Below, in pieces: positions 42,245 through 51,393 of a stretch of DNA of 64,000 nucleotides. Below the pieces are notes generated by a model. The model made no database searches. It saw only the letters and a list, made by a program, of their open reading frames with translations, and was not told the DNA's origin. Source of the DNA: Alcaligenes parafaecalis (GTDB taxonomy: Bacteria; Pseudomonadota; Gammaproteobacteria; Burkholderiales; Burkholderiaceae_B); NCBI RefSeq assembly GCF_026344135.1, contig NZ_JAPKNA010000003.1, forward strand, positions 310,001-374,000, written 5' to 3'. A program made the translations under genes and the position numbers. How positions within the stretch are numbered: position 1 is the first letter of the stretch; each line of letters begins with the position of its first letter.

Positions 42245-43846
42245 ATGGATCTGAAACAGCAGTTACAGAATCAGGTGCCGGATTTGATTGACGACGATCT
42301 GTTTGTCGAAGACCCGGTTTTACAGATCTGGTACAGAAAGCTGGCGTCCACTAAGGCCCAGGCGGGTCTGGCCGATTATGGTCGCAAGCTGGGTTCGGCA
42401 TACTGGCGCGAACAAGGGGCCTTGGCGAATCGACAGCCACCGCAATGGCGTGGCTGGTCGGCGCAAGGTCAGCATATTGATCAGGTGGATTTTCATCCCT
42501 CCTGGCACCACTTGATGAGTCTGGGTATGGAGCAGGGCCTGCATATCTGGCCCCATCAGGCGCAGCCCGGTCAGCATCTGGAGCGGGCAATCGGTTTTTA
42601 TATGCACGGTCAGATCGAGGCGGGCACCCTCTGCCCCCTGACCATGACGCGCGCCGCCGCTCCTTTATTGCAGGCGGACCCCTTTCAGGAGTGGGCGGCT
42701 CAACTGGACCAGACTCAGTACGACGCGTCCAGTCAGGTGTTGAGCCAAAAACAGAGCGTGCTATTGGGCATGGGCATGACGGAAATGCAGGGTGGCTCTG
42801 ATCTGCGCGGATGTACCACCGAAGCCCACCCTGATGGCGCTGCATTTCGTCTTTATGGGCATAAATGGTTTTTCTCCGTGCCGCAGGCTGACGGGCATCT
42901 GGTACTGGCTCGCGAGCACGAACAGTTTTCCTGCTTCTTGATGCCTCGCTATACCGAATATGGCTTGAATCGCCGCTATATACGCAGGCTGAAAGACAAG
43001 CTGGGTAATCGCTCCAATGCCAGTGCCGAGATTGATTTTGACGGTGCCCTGGCCTGGCGCGTGGGGCAGCCCGGTCGCGGCATCGCCTTGCTGGCCGGAA
43101 TGGCCGCCCGAACTCGTATTGATTGCGTGCTGGGCAGTGCGGCCTTGATGCGGCAGGCCCTGGTGCAGTCGCTTCATTACTGCCAGCATCGGGTTTGTTT
43201 TGGCAAAGCCTTGATCGACCAGCCCTTGATGCAGGCTGTCCTGCTGGATATGAGCCTGGAAAGCGAAGCTGCCACGCATCTGGCTTTGTTTCTGGTGGAT
43301 TTGCAGGAGCGTGTTGATGATCCCGTCGCACAGGCCGTGCTGCGTATTCTGTCCCCCGCTGCCAAATTCTGGGTCTGCCGTCGCGCCATAGCCCTATGTG
43401 CCGAGGCCATGGAAACCTGGGGTGGCAATGGCTATATCGAGGAGGGGCCCATGCCGCGTCTTTTGCGGGAAGCCCCCGTCAACTCCATCTGGGAAGGTTC
43501 AGGCAATGTCATGTGTCTGGATGTGCAGCGTGCGCTAGGCCAGGAGGGTGTGTTCGAGGCCCTGCAGACTGATTTGCGTGCCCGCTGTGGAGACGATGCC
43601 GAGCTGGGCCGGGCGGCTCAAGCCTTGCTGGATACCGTATCCCAGGCTGGAGGCCGGGTCTGGACACAAAAACTGGCCGTCTTGTACCAGGCCTGTTTGA
43701 TGCGCCAACTGGCCCCCGATGCCGTGGCCGATCTGTTTATGGCCCAGCGTGTGCAACAGGGCCCGTCGGCGGTATTCGGGCTGGAAGGCGTAGAGCAGAG
43801 TGACTGGTATCTGCACCGTGCCTGGCCCCGCCTGCAAACCTCCTGA
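42245..43846 (+). CDS. aidB: Acyl-CoA dehydrogenase family protein, AidB-like
   Basis: A 533-residue flavoprotein of the AidB subgroup. Seen: GMGMTEMQGGSDLRG (flavin and substrate contact, about 180-195), GHKWFFSVPQADGHLVLA, KDKLGNRSNASAEIDFDGA and AMETWGGNGYIEEGPMPRLLREAPVNSIWEGSGNVMCLDVQRAL. In E. coli AidB is induced by alkylation, binds DNA and is thought to protect it. Here it stands without other alkylation-response genes in the same operon, although two alkylbase glycosylases are encoded elsewhere in the window. AAGGAGG lies upstream of the ATG. Confidence 0.88.
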   Translation: MDLKQQLQNQVPDLIDDDLFVEDPVLQIWYRKLASTKAQAGLADYGRKLGSAYWREQGALANRQPPQWRGWSAQGQHIDQVDFHPSWHHLMSLGMEQGLHIWPHQAQPGQHLERAIGFYMHGQIEAGTLCPLTMTRAAAPLLQADPFQEWAAQLDQTQYDASSQVLSQKQSVLLGMGMTEMQGGSDLRGCTTEAHPDGAAFRLYGHKWFFSVPQADGHLVLAREHEQFSCFLMPRYTEYGLNRRYIRRLKDKLGNRSNASAEIDFDGALAWRVGQPGRGIALLAGMAARTRIDCVLGSAALMRQALVQSLHYCQHRVCFGKALIDQPLMQAVLLDMSLESEAATHLALFLVDLQERVDDPVAQAVLRILSPAAKFWVCRRAIALCAEAMETWGGNGYIEEGPMPRLLREAPVNSIWEGSGNVMCLDVQRALGQEGVFEALQTDLRARCGDDAELGRAAQALLDTVSQAGGRVWTQKLAVLYQACLMRQLAPDAVADLFMAQRVQQGPSAVFGLEGVEQSDWYLHRAWPRLQTS

Positions 43847-43875
43847 TCAGAGCCCGACTACTAGGGACATTGCTC

Positions 43876-43903
43876 TGGACAGGCGGTGCGCAGTATCTAT
43901 AAT
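43876..43903 (+). promoter_or_regulatory. Sigma-70-type promoter of the nuclease/ABC operon
   Basis: TGGACA (43876-43881) and a perfect TATAAT (43898-43903) with a 16-base spacer, 46 bases before the ATG. Confidence 0.65.
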
Positions 43904-43949
43904 TTGTTAGCCCTGTTTTCCGCTACCTGCCTGGAGTGTTGTCCGCATC

Positions 43950-44522
43950 ATGACTGTGTTTTCCTTGTCCGGCTTTTCTTCTTTGACTCGGCACGCAGCC
44001 GTTTGTGCAGGTCTGACGGCGGTGATAACTGCCTGGACCTTGCCTGTTCAGGCGCAGGACTTTGAGCTGACAGGGCGTGTGGTGCGGGTTGCTGATGGCG
44101 ATACGTTGACGATTCTGGGCCGTGACAACAAGCAGCAGCGTGTGCGTCTGGCCAGTATTGATGCGCCTGAAACCAGCAAGGACAGCCGTCGCCCCGGTCA
44201 ACCCTTTGCGGTGGCCTCCCGGCGCTTTCTGTCTGATCTGGTATCAGGCAAACAACTGACCTTGTCTTGCTACGAGCGTGATCGCCATGGCCGTGCCGTG
44301 TGCGATGTGCCTTTGGACGATGGCGAAACCGCTAATCAGAAACTGGTGCGTGCCGGTATGGCAATGGCGAACCGGGAAAAGCGTGGTCGTTTCCTGCGCG
44401 ATCCTCGCATTGACGGGTTGGAGCGCGAAGCCAAAGAGGACCGCGTTGGCATCTGGTCCGAACCCAATCCTGTGCCGCCATGGAAATGGCGCTATGACTG
44501 CTGGCAGCAAGGGCAATGCTAA
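43950..44522 (+). CDS. Secreted thermonuclease (SNase-like) family protein
   Basis: A 190-residue protein. It has a signal peptide (AAVCAGLTAVITAWTLPVQAQ) and a staphylococcal-nuclease-like domain: VVRVADGDTLTI, QQRVRLASIDAPE (arginine and aspartate of the active site), DRHGRAVCDV and NQKLVRAGMAMANRE. It cleaves nucleic acid at the periplasmic face or outside the cell. Four cysteines in the mature part may form disulphides. The stop overlaps the ATG of the following ABC binding-protein gene by 7 bases, so the nuclease heads the operon. Its functional link with peptide uptake is not obvious. Confidence 0.87.
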   Translation: MTVFSLSGFSSLTRHAAVCAGLTAVITAWTLPVQAQDFELTGRVVRVADGDTLTILGRDNKQQRVRLASIDAPETSKDSRRPGQPFAVASRRFLSDLVSGKQLTLSCYERDRHGRAVCDVPLDDGETANQKLVRAGMAMANREKRGRFLRDPRIDGLEREAKEDRVGIWSEPNPVPPWKWRYDCWQQGQC

Positions 44523-46705
44523 GCCCCTTGCGGCGGATCGGGCTGGCTCTGATATGTACCGCACTGGCCGCATGCTCCAAGCCTGTTAACAGCCCTTATC
44601 ACGAAGAAAGTGCAGCGGAAAATACGCTGTACAGCGCGTTTACGACCCGTTCGCCTAATCACCTGGACCCGGCCTTGTCCTATTCAGGGGACGAGACGCC
44701 GTTTACCTATTCGATTTACGAGCCTTTATACGGTTACCACTACCTGGATCGGCCGTATCGCCTGATTCCCAAAGCGGCTGCCGAGCTGGTTGACGATCCG
44801 GTGTATCTGGACGAACACGGCAATCGACTGCCTGCAGATGCGCCTGGTGAGCAGGTGGCGGTCAGTCGTTATGACATTCCCATCAAGCAAGGCATTGCCT
44901 TTCAACCGCATCCGGCCTTTGCGCAGGACGAACAAGGGGAGTATCGCTATTACCCCATGCGGGCTCCCGACTTGAATGATGCTTTCAGCATTACGGACTT
45001 TGCCTATACCGGTTCGCGGGAATTGACGGCCCATGACTACGTTTATGCCTTCAAACGTCTGGCCAGCCCGCGTTTGGCTTCACCCGTTCTGGGCGTCATG
45101 GCCGAGCATATACGGGGTTTCAAGGAGTTCAGCGAAGAGCTGGCGCAGATCGACAAGCAGGAACCTCGTCCGCAATGGCTGGATTTGCGTCCTTATTCCT
45201 TGCCGGGCGTGAGAGCCCTGGATAAGCACACGTTGCGTATCGAGGTAAACGGCAAATATCCGCAATTCAAGTATTGGTTGGCCATGACTTTTACGGCCCC
45301 CATGGCCTGGGAAGCAGAGCGGTTTTACAGCCAGCCCCGTATGGCGCAGCACAATCTGACGCTGGATAGCTGGCCGGTGGGCACTGGCCCATTCATGCTG
45401 ACCGAATCCTTGACCAACCGCCGCCATGTCTTGAGTCGCAACCCTAACTATCGGGGTGAGCCCTATCCCTGCGTAGGTGCTCCCGGCGACCAGGAAGCTG
45501 GTTTACTGGCCGACTGCGGTAAACCCATGCCCTTTCTGGACAAAGTGGTGTTCTCTTTGGAGAAAGAGGGTGTGCCTTTAATGGGCAAGTTCCTGCAAGG
45601 CTATTACGACATTCCACAAGTGGAGCGGGGTGAGTATGGGGTCGCCATGACTGTCGCCGCACAGGACTCGGTGGATAAAGCCAATCTGTACCAGGAGCGA
45701 GGTTTGCAATTACGCACCTCTCCTGAAGCGCAATTGTTTTATATGGGCTTTAACTGGCATGACCCCGTTGTCGGCAAAGGCGATACGCCAGAGCAGGCCG
45801 AGCAAAATCGCAAGCTGCGTCTGGCGATCAGCATTGTGTTCGATTGGGAGCAGTACGTTTCCATCTTTATGAATGACCAGGGGCAGGCCGCGCATAGCCC
45901 CTTGCCGCCTGGTGTGCCTGGTTATCAGCCCCTGCCTCAAGGGGCTAATCCTTACGTCTACACCAAAGACAATGGCGTGGTGAAACGCCGTAGCCTGGAC
46001 GAGGCCCGCGATTTGTTGCGCCAGGCCGGTTATCCCGATGGGCGAGACAGCCGCAGCGGCAAACCTTTGATTCTGTATTACGACTCCATGATGGGCATGG
46101 GTTCGGACGCCACCGTGGACTGGATGCGCCGTCAATTGGCCCAGGTGGGTTTGCAATTGGAAGTGCGTGCGACCGACTACAACCGCTTTCAGGACAAGAT
46201 GAAACGTGGCGCAGCACAGATATTCCTTTGGGGTTGGGTGGCGGACTACCCGGATGCAGAAAACTTCTTCACCTTGCTGTACGGCCCACAAGCCAAAAAA
46301 GACTTTGGCGGAGAGAATGCGGCCAATTATCAAAGCGCCGAGTTTGACCGTTTGTACGAGCAAATGCGCTTTCTGAATGATGGTCCCGACAAAGAAGCTG
46401 TGGTCCAACAGATGATTCGTCTGGTGCAACATGATGCTCCCTGGATGTTTGGCTACGTGCCCAATGCGGGTGGTGCCTACCAAAGCTGGGTGCGCAATGC
46501 CAAGCCGTCCATGATGGTGCGGGATGGCATTCAGTATTACCGCATCGAGCCCGAACAGCGCGTGGAGCAGATTGACCGCTGGAATCGCCCCGTGTGGTGG
46601 CCTGCCATTCCGGTGGTGCTGCTGGTGCTGATCCTGTTCTGGGTGTTGCGCTCGCAAGCGCAGGCCCGCCGCCGACAAGTTGCCCTGCGCAAGGAGAAAG
46701 ACTGA
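44516..46705 (+). CDS. Peptide/oligosaccharide ABC transporter binding lipoprotein (family 5) with C-terminal membrane anchor
   Basis: A 729-residue protein. The lipoprotein signal peptide has lipobox LAAC (C20), followed by an extracellular solute-binding family 5 domain (LDPALSYSGDETPFTYSIYEPLYGY; later WADYPDAENFFTLLYGPQ). It differs from ordinary OppA/DppA proteins by a C-terminal transmembrane helix (WWPAIPVVLLVLILFWVL, about 697-714) and a basic cytoplasmic tail, so it may be tethered at both ends. The substrate is probably a peptide. It overlaps the nuclease gene before it and the permease after it (TGATG). Confidence 0.88.
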   Translation: MLSPLRRIGLALICTALAACSKPVNSPYHEESAAENTLYSAFTTRSPNHLDPALSYSGDETPFTYSIYEPLYGYHYLDRPYRLIPKAAAELVDDPVYLDEHGNRLPADAPGEQVAVSRYDIPIKQGIAFQPHPAFAQDEQGEYRYYPMRAPDLNDAFSITDFAYTGSRELTAHDYVYAFKRLASPRLASPVLGVMAEHIRGFKEFSEELAQIDKQEPRPQWLDLRPYSLPGVRALDKHTLRIEVNGKYPQFKYWLAMTFTAPMAWEAERFYSQPRMAQHNLTLDSWPVGTGPFMLTESLTNRRHVLSRNPNYRGEPYPCVGAPGDQEAGLLADCGKPMPFLDKVVFSLEKEGVPLMGKFLQGYYDIPQVERGEYGVAMTVAAQDSVDKANLYQERGLQLRTSPEAQLFYMGFNWHDPVVGKGDTPEQAEQNRKLRLAISIVFDWEQYVSIFMNDQGQAAHSPLPPGVPGYQPLPQGANPYVYTKDNGVVKRRSLDEARDLLRQAGYPDGRDSRSGKPLILYYDSMMGMGSDATVDWMRRQLAQVGLQLEVRATDYNRFQDKMKRGAAQIFLWGWVADYPDAENFFTLLYGPQAKKDFGGENAANYQSAEFDRLYEQMRFLNDGPDKEAVVQQMIRLVQHDAPWMFGYVPNAGGAYQSWVRNAKPSMMVRDGIQYYRIEPEQRVEQIDRWNRPVWWPAIPVVLLVLILFWVLRSQAQARRRQVALRKEKD

Positions 46706-47682
46706 TGTTTTCCTATATGCTGCGGCGCATTCTGTACGGCGTGCTGATTCTGATCGGGGTCAATCTGCTGACCTTTGTGCTGTTCTTTGCGGTCAATACG
46801 CCCGACGATATGGCGCGTTTGTCTATTGGTGGACAGCGCGTCAGCCAAACCGCGATTGAGAACTGGAAGGCCGAGCGTGGTTATAACAAGCCGCTGTTTT
46901 ATAACGCTCAGGCTGAAGGTTCCAAAACGCTGACCGATACGATTTTCTATGAACGCTCCGTCCCCTTGCTGCGCCTGGACTTTGGCTTGTCCGATCAAGG
47001 ACAAGACATTGCCTATCAAATCAAGCAACGCATGGGGCCTAGTCTGGCGCTAGCCCTGCCTACTTTCTTTTTAGGCTTATGGGTGTGTATCAGCTTTGCC
47101 TTGCTGATGGTGTTCTTCCGGGGAACACGGCTGGATTTTTCTGCCGTTGTGCTCTGCGTGGTGCTGATGTCCATTTCAGGTTTGTTCTACATCATTGCCG
47201 GGCAGTGGATGTTTGCGAGGGTGCTGCGCTGGGTGCCGTTTTCAGGTTGGGTGGAAGGCATGGATAACTGGCGCTTCCTGGTCTTGCCTGTACTGGTCGG
47301 GATTCTGTCCCGAGTCGGGGCCGAGTCGCGTTTTTACCGCAGCCTGTTTCTGGAAGAGGCCAGCCGCGACTATGTGCGTACCGCACGTTCCAAGGGTTTG
47401 GCGGAATCTACCGTGCTGTTCCGTCATGTCTTGCCCAATGCGCTTTTGCCCATCCTGACAGGCACGGTGTCAGCCTTGCCCTTGCTGTTTATGGGTAGTC
47501 TGATTTCCGAGTCTTTTTTTGGTATTCCGGGTCTGGGCAGCTTCACCATTGATGCCATCAATGCCCAGGACTTTTCCATTGTGCGTGCCATGGTGTTTTT
47601 AGGATCGATGCTTTATATCGCCGGTTTGATTCTGGCGGATATCTCCTACACCCTGGTTGACCCTCGCATTCGTTTCAGTTGA
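46705..47682 (+). CDS. ABC transporter permease, DppB/YejB type
   Basis: A 325-residue permease with six predicted helices (MFSYMLRRILYGVLILIGVNLLTFVLFF at the start). Its EAA-type loop reads EASRDYVRTARSKGLAESTVLFRHVLPNALLPILTG (about 224-259). The ATG at 46705 overlaps the binding-protein stop. The frame is open further upstream but only over that gene. It forms the translocation channel with the next permease. Seven bases separate it from the following ATG. Confidence 0.92.
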   Translation: MFSYMLRRILYGVLILIGVNLLTFVLFFAVNTPDDMARLSIGGQRVSQTAIENWKAERGYNKPLFYNAQAEGSKTLTDTIFYERSVPLLRLDFGLSDQGQDIAYQIKQRMGPSLALALPTFFLGLWVCISFALLMVFFRGTRLDFSAVVLCVVLMSISGLFYIIAGQWMFARVLRWVPFSGWVEGMDNWRFLVLPVLVGILSRVGAESRFYRSLFLEEASRDYVRTARSKGLAESTVLFRHVLPNALLPILTGTVSALPLLFMGSLISESFFGIPGLGSFTIDAINAQDFSIVRAMVFLGSMLYIAGLILADISYTLVDPRIRFS

Positions 47683-47689
47683 GCCCGCC

Positions 47690-49144
47690 ATGCCACAGTT
47701 CGTCTTTCTCTGGACCGATACCTTTGTGCTGGCACTGTTTCTGGCGATGGCGCTCTATACCTGGCGGGTCGTCAAACGTCCTGCCTTGCGCTCGGCCTGG
47801 GCCAGCGTGGCGCGTACACCGTCAGCCATGTGTGCCGCCGTATTCCTGATCTTTTTCCTGTTGATTGGCCTGCTCGATTCCATTCACTATCGGCCGATTT
47901 TGCCCGCAGCGCCGGGGCAGGAAGCCAGTGCGCCCAGCTATGCGCCAGTCGCCCGTTCGGCACTGGATGATGTGTTGAAAATGGCTGGCCTGACCGAGGT
48001 TGAAAAAACCTATTCAGCCCCTTTGGCGCGCTTTCAGTTGACCAAGGAAAGCATGCTGATAGATGGCAAGCCCGTGCGGGACTTCCCGCGTTTGGTGAAT
48101 GCCGGGGTAGGCATGGACACAGCGGCAGAGCATCAACAGGACATTCTGCACTTAAGTATCAAGGGTCTGGCATGGGGGCTGGCAGCCAGTCTTGTGCTGG
48201 CGCTTTTGCTGACACTTTGGGGGCGTAAACAGGCGATGGAGCCAGGCTGGGGAGCCGCCTGGCGTTACTGGTGGCAGGGGCAAGGTCTGGTGAGCTGGAG
48301 ACTGGTCTGGTTCAGCGCTTGCGCCTTGATGATCGTGCTGTGTCTGGTCCTGAGCCTGAGCGCGAATTATTACGTACTGGGTACAGACCGCACCGGCAAC
48401 GACATTATCTGGCAGGCCCTGAAAAGCGTGCGCACGGCTCTGGTTATCGGCACCTTGACCACCTTTGCCATGTTGCCGCCCGCCATTATTCTGGGTTTGG
48501 CCGCGGGCTACTTCCGGGGCTGGGTGGATGATGTCATTCAGTACATCTACACCACCTTGACGTCCATACCCGGTGTTTTGCTGATCGCCGCTTGTGTGCT
48601 GATGATGCAGGTCTACATCGACACGCACCCCGATAGCTTTGATACCGTGGCCGCCCGTGCCGACCTGCGTCTGTTCATGCTGTGCCTGATTCTGGGGTTG
48701 ACTGGCTGGGCTGGTCTGTGCCGCCTTTTGCGTGCCGAGGTCCTGAAACTGCGCGAGCTGGACTATGTGCAGGCCGCTCAGGCCTTTGGTGTCGGCCATT
48801 TGCGCATCATGTTCCGTCACCTCCTGCCCAATGTGATGCACATTGTGCTGATCACCCTGATTCTGGAGTTCTCCGGTCTGGTGCTGTACGAGGCCGTGCT
48901 GTCTTATCTGGGCATAGGCGTGGACCCCAGCATGCCATCTTTCGGACGCATGATTGATGCGGCCCGCAGCGAACTGTCTCGCGACCCCATCATCTGGTGG
49001 GGGCTGGCCGGGGCCTTTGTCATGATGCTGGGATTGGTTCTGTCTGCAAACATCTTTGCTGACGCGGTGCAAACGGCCTTTGACCCTCGCACCCGTCGTT
49101 TCAAGACTTTGCGAGTGCGTCGTACAGAAGGAGCCAAGGTATGA
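47690..49144 (+). CDS. ABC transporter permease, DppC/YejE type, extended
   Basis: A 484-residue permease, clearly longer than ordinary DppC proteins (about 300). The N-terminal 200 residues have one or two extra helices and a soluble periplasmic segment (SAPSYAPVARSALDDVLKMAGL...). The core then has the usual LGTDRTGNDIIWQALKSVRTALVIG, an EAA loop LRELDYVQAAQAFGVGHLRIMFRHLLPNVMHIVLI and the C-terminal GAFVMMLGLVLSANIFADAVQTAFDPRTRR. The extension resembles the YejE side of this family. The final bases overlap the ATPase start (ATGA). Confidence 0.9.
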   Translation: MPQFVFLWTDTFVLALFLAMALYTWRVVKRPALRSAWASVARTPSAMCAAVFLIFFLLIGLLDSIHYRPILPAAPGQEASAPSYAPVARSALDDVLKMAGLTEVEKTYSAPLARFQLTKESMLIDGKPVRDFPRLVNAGVGMDTAAEHQQDILHLSIKGLAWGLAASLVLALLLTLWGRKQAMEPGWGAAWRYWWQGQGLVSWRLVWFSACALMIVLCLVLSLSANYYVLGTDRTGNDIIWQALKSVRTALVIGTLTTFAMLPPAIILGLAAGYFRGWVDDVIQYIYTTLTSIPGVLLIAACVLMMQVYIDTHPDSFDTVAARADLRLFMLCLILGLTGWAGLCRLLRAEVLKLRELDYVQAAQAFGVGHLRIMFRHLLPNVMHIVLITLILEFSGLVLYEAVLSYLGIGVDPSMPSFGRMIDAARSELSRDPIIWWGLAGAFVMMLGLVLSANIFADAVQTAFDPRTRRFKTLRVRRTEGAKV

Positions 49145-50826
49145 GCCAGCTTGACAGTGTCTCCGCCGTGAAGCCTTCAGCCACGCCTGCTGTTTTGCAT
49201 ATCGAGAATCTGGAACTGCGCGTACAGTCCGATGCCGGTATCCAGAGTGTGGTGCGTAACTTGTCTCTGGCTGTCCAGCGAGGTGAAACCTTTGCCTTGG
49301 TTGGCGAATCTGGCTGCGGTAAAAGCATGACGGCAATGGCAATCTTGCGCCTGCTGCCTGAAGCGGCCTGGATGCAGTCCGGCAGCATTGCTTTGGGAGG
49401 GCTGGATTTACCGCCATTACCCGAGCAGCAAATGCAGGATGTACGCGGCAAGCGCATCAGTGTGATTTTTCAGGAACCGTCCACCAGTCTGAACCCGGTC
49501 ATGTCCATCGGGCGGCAGATTAGCGAGGTGATCCGGCGTCACGAAGTTGTCCCCGCCGGGCAGGAGCGGGCAACGGCGATCAAATGGCTGGAGCGTGTCG
49601 GTATTCCCGGTGCCGCTCAGCGTTACGACGACTTTCCCTTTCAGTTTTCGGGCGGGCAAAAGCAACGCATCATGATTGCGATTGCCCTGGCTGCCGAGCC
49701 TGATCTGCTGGTCGCGGATGAGCCAACTACCGCTTTGGACGTAACGGTTCAGGCACAGATTTTGCAGTTGCTGGCCGATATACAGAAAGAAATGGGCCTG
49801 GCTATTTTGCTGATTACCCACGACCTGCTGCTGGTGCGACAGTACGCCGACTATGTGGCTTTGATGCGGCACGGGCAAATTGTGGAAGCGGGCTTGGCAA
49901 GTCAGTTTTTCCTGCGACCTACTCATCCCTACGCCCGCGAGTTGCTGGACGCCATCCCCACCTTTGAAAAGCGTGGACGTCCCTTGTCCCGCGCCATCGC
50001 ACCGATTGAGGCCGTTGCCCCGCGCAATAGCGGCAAAGAATTGGTTCTGGATATCCAGAGTTTGTCCGTTGCCTATAAGCAGGCTGGCTCCTGGTGGCGA
50101 CGTTTGCCTGTGATCCCTGTGGTCCAGGATTTGAGCCTGCAACTGCACAAGGGCGAAACCCTGGCTTTGGTTGGTGAGTCTGGCTGCGGTAAAAGCACTG
50201 TCGCGCGCACCTTGATGCGTTTGCTGGATCATCAGGCGCAGATCAGCGGACAGGTGCAAATGCAGGGTCAGAATGTCTTGCAAGTCAAAGGCAAAGCGCT
50301 GCGGCAATTGCGTTCGCGACTGCAGATTATTTTCCAGGACCCTTACGGATCGCTGGACCCGCGCATGATGGTGGGGGACATTCTGCTGGAAGGCCTGAGC
50401 GCACTGCGCCCCGAGCTGGATACCAAGACGCGCCGCAAGCGAATTGAAACTTTAGTGGATCAGGTTGGTCTACCCAAGAACTCCCTGGATCGCTATGCAC
50501 ACGAGTTCTCCGGCGGTCAGCGTCAGCGCATTGCAATCGCACGAGCCTTGGCGGTAGAACCTGCTGTCCTGATTTGTGATGAACCTACTTCAGCGTTGGA
50601 CGTTTCCGTACAAGCGCAGATTCTGGATTTGATGCGCGAACTGCAGATGGAACTGGGTCTGGCTTATTTGTTTATTACTCATAATTTTGGGGTGGTGGAA
50701 TATCTGGCCGATCGTATTGCTATCATGGCCAAGGGACGCATTGTGGAGCAGGGTAGTGCGCAGCAGGTTTTGTTCCATCCCCAGGAAGAGTTGACTCAGC
50801 GTCTGCTGGCCGCTGTTCCTCGTTAA
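49141..50826 (+). CDS. ABC transporter ATP-binding protein with two fused ATPase domains (YejF type)
   Basis: A 561-residue protein made of two complete ATPases. Domain 1 (about 15-280) has GESGCGKSMTAMAILRLLP, FSGGQKQRIMIAIAL and LLVADEPTTALDV. Domain 2 (about 300-560) has GESGCGKSTVARTLMRLL, FSGGQRQRIAIARAL and VLICDEPTSALDV. Both keep Walker A, signature and Walker B intact. This DppD-DppF fusion is typical of Yej-type peptide importers. It is the last gene of the operon. Confidence 0.94.
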   Translation: MSQLDSVSAVKPSATPAVLHIENLELRVQSDAGIQSVVRNLSLAVQRGETFALVGESGCGKSMTAMAILRLLPEAAWMQSGSIALGGLDLPPLPEQQMQDVRGKRISVIFQEPSTSLNPVMSIGRQISEVIRRHEVVPAGQERATAIKWLERVGIPGAAQRYDDFPFQFSGGQKQRIMIAIALAAEPDLLVADEPTTALDVTVQAQILQLLADIQKEMGLAILLITHDLLLVRQYADYVALMRHGQIVEAGLASQFFLRPTHPYARELLDAIPTFEKRGRPLSRAIAPIEAVAPRNSGKELVLDIQSLSVAYKQAGSWWRRLPVIPVVQDLSLQLHKGETLALVGESGCGKSTVARTLMRLLDHQAQISGQVQMQGQNVLQVKGKALRQLRSRLQIIFQDPYGSLDPRMMVGDILLEGLSALRPELDTKTRRKRIETLVDQVGLPKNSLDRYAHEFSGGQRQRIAIARALAVEPAVLICDEPTSALDVSVQAQILDLMRELQMELGLAYLFITHNFGVVEYLADRIAIMAKGRIVEQGSAQQVLFHPQEELTQRLLAAVPR

Positions 50827-50913
50827 GCCCCACTGCAAGCCGGGGTAGCGTTAATTCGCCCGGCACTTCTATGCCACAATACGGCTGTCTGTCCGCCCAT
50901 TGATACACACATT

Positions 50914-51393
50914 ATGAGTCTGAAGGTTTTTGATCTGGAATGCGAACACGCCCATGTGTTCGAGGGTTGGTTTAGCTCACGCGAAAGTTACGATGAGCAG
51001 ATAAGTCGTGGGCTGCTGTGTTGCCCCGTCTGCGACAGCCACCAGGTCAAACGCAAGCTGTCGGCTCCACGTATCAATGTGGGTGCGCAAGAAAGTATCA
51101 GTGCACCGGTCAGTAGCACCCCCGTGCCAGCGCCCCTGCCTTCAACCATGCCGACCGAAGAGCAAATGCGGGCGATTCAAGGCCAGCTATTGCAAGAACT
51201 GCGTTCGGTCATTCGCAATTCGGACAATGTGGGCACCCAATTTGCCCAGGAAGCACGCCGCATGCACGAAGGCGATATCGAACCGCGTGCCATACGTGGT
51301 CAGGCCACGGTGCAGGAGTATCAGGAACTGGCCGACGACGGCATTATTGCCATGCCGATTCCTGACTTTCTGGATGATGATCGCCTGCAGTAA
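50914..51393 (+). CDS. DUF1178 family protein
   Basis: A 159-residue cytoplasmic protein beginning MSLKVFDLECEHAHVFEGWFSSRESYDEQISRGLLCCPVCDSHQVKRKLSAP. The CPVC knuckle, together with the cysteine in LECEH, suggests a small zinc-binding element. The rest is helical (EQMRAIQGQLLQELRSVIRNSDNVGTQFAQEARRMHEGDIEPRAIRGQAT). The family is common in alpha- and betaproteobacteria; its function is unknown. Its 3' end overlaps the convergent regulator gene by 50 bases. Confidence 0.9.
   Translation: MSLKVFDLECEHAHVFEGWFSSRESYDEQISRGLLCCPVCDSHQVKRKLSAPRINVGAQESISAPVSSTPVPAPLPSTMPTEEQMRAIQGQLLQELRSVIRNSDNVGTQFAQEARRMHEGDIEPRAIRGQATVQEYQELADDGIIAMPIPDFLDDDRLQ

Noticed and set aside
48152..49417. A 421-codon open frame on the minus strand
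   Set aside because: Antisense to the DppC-type permease, with low-complexity composition; the plus-strand gene is clearly real.
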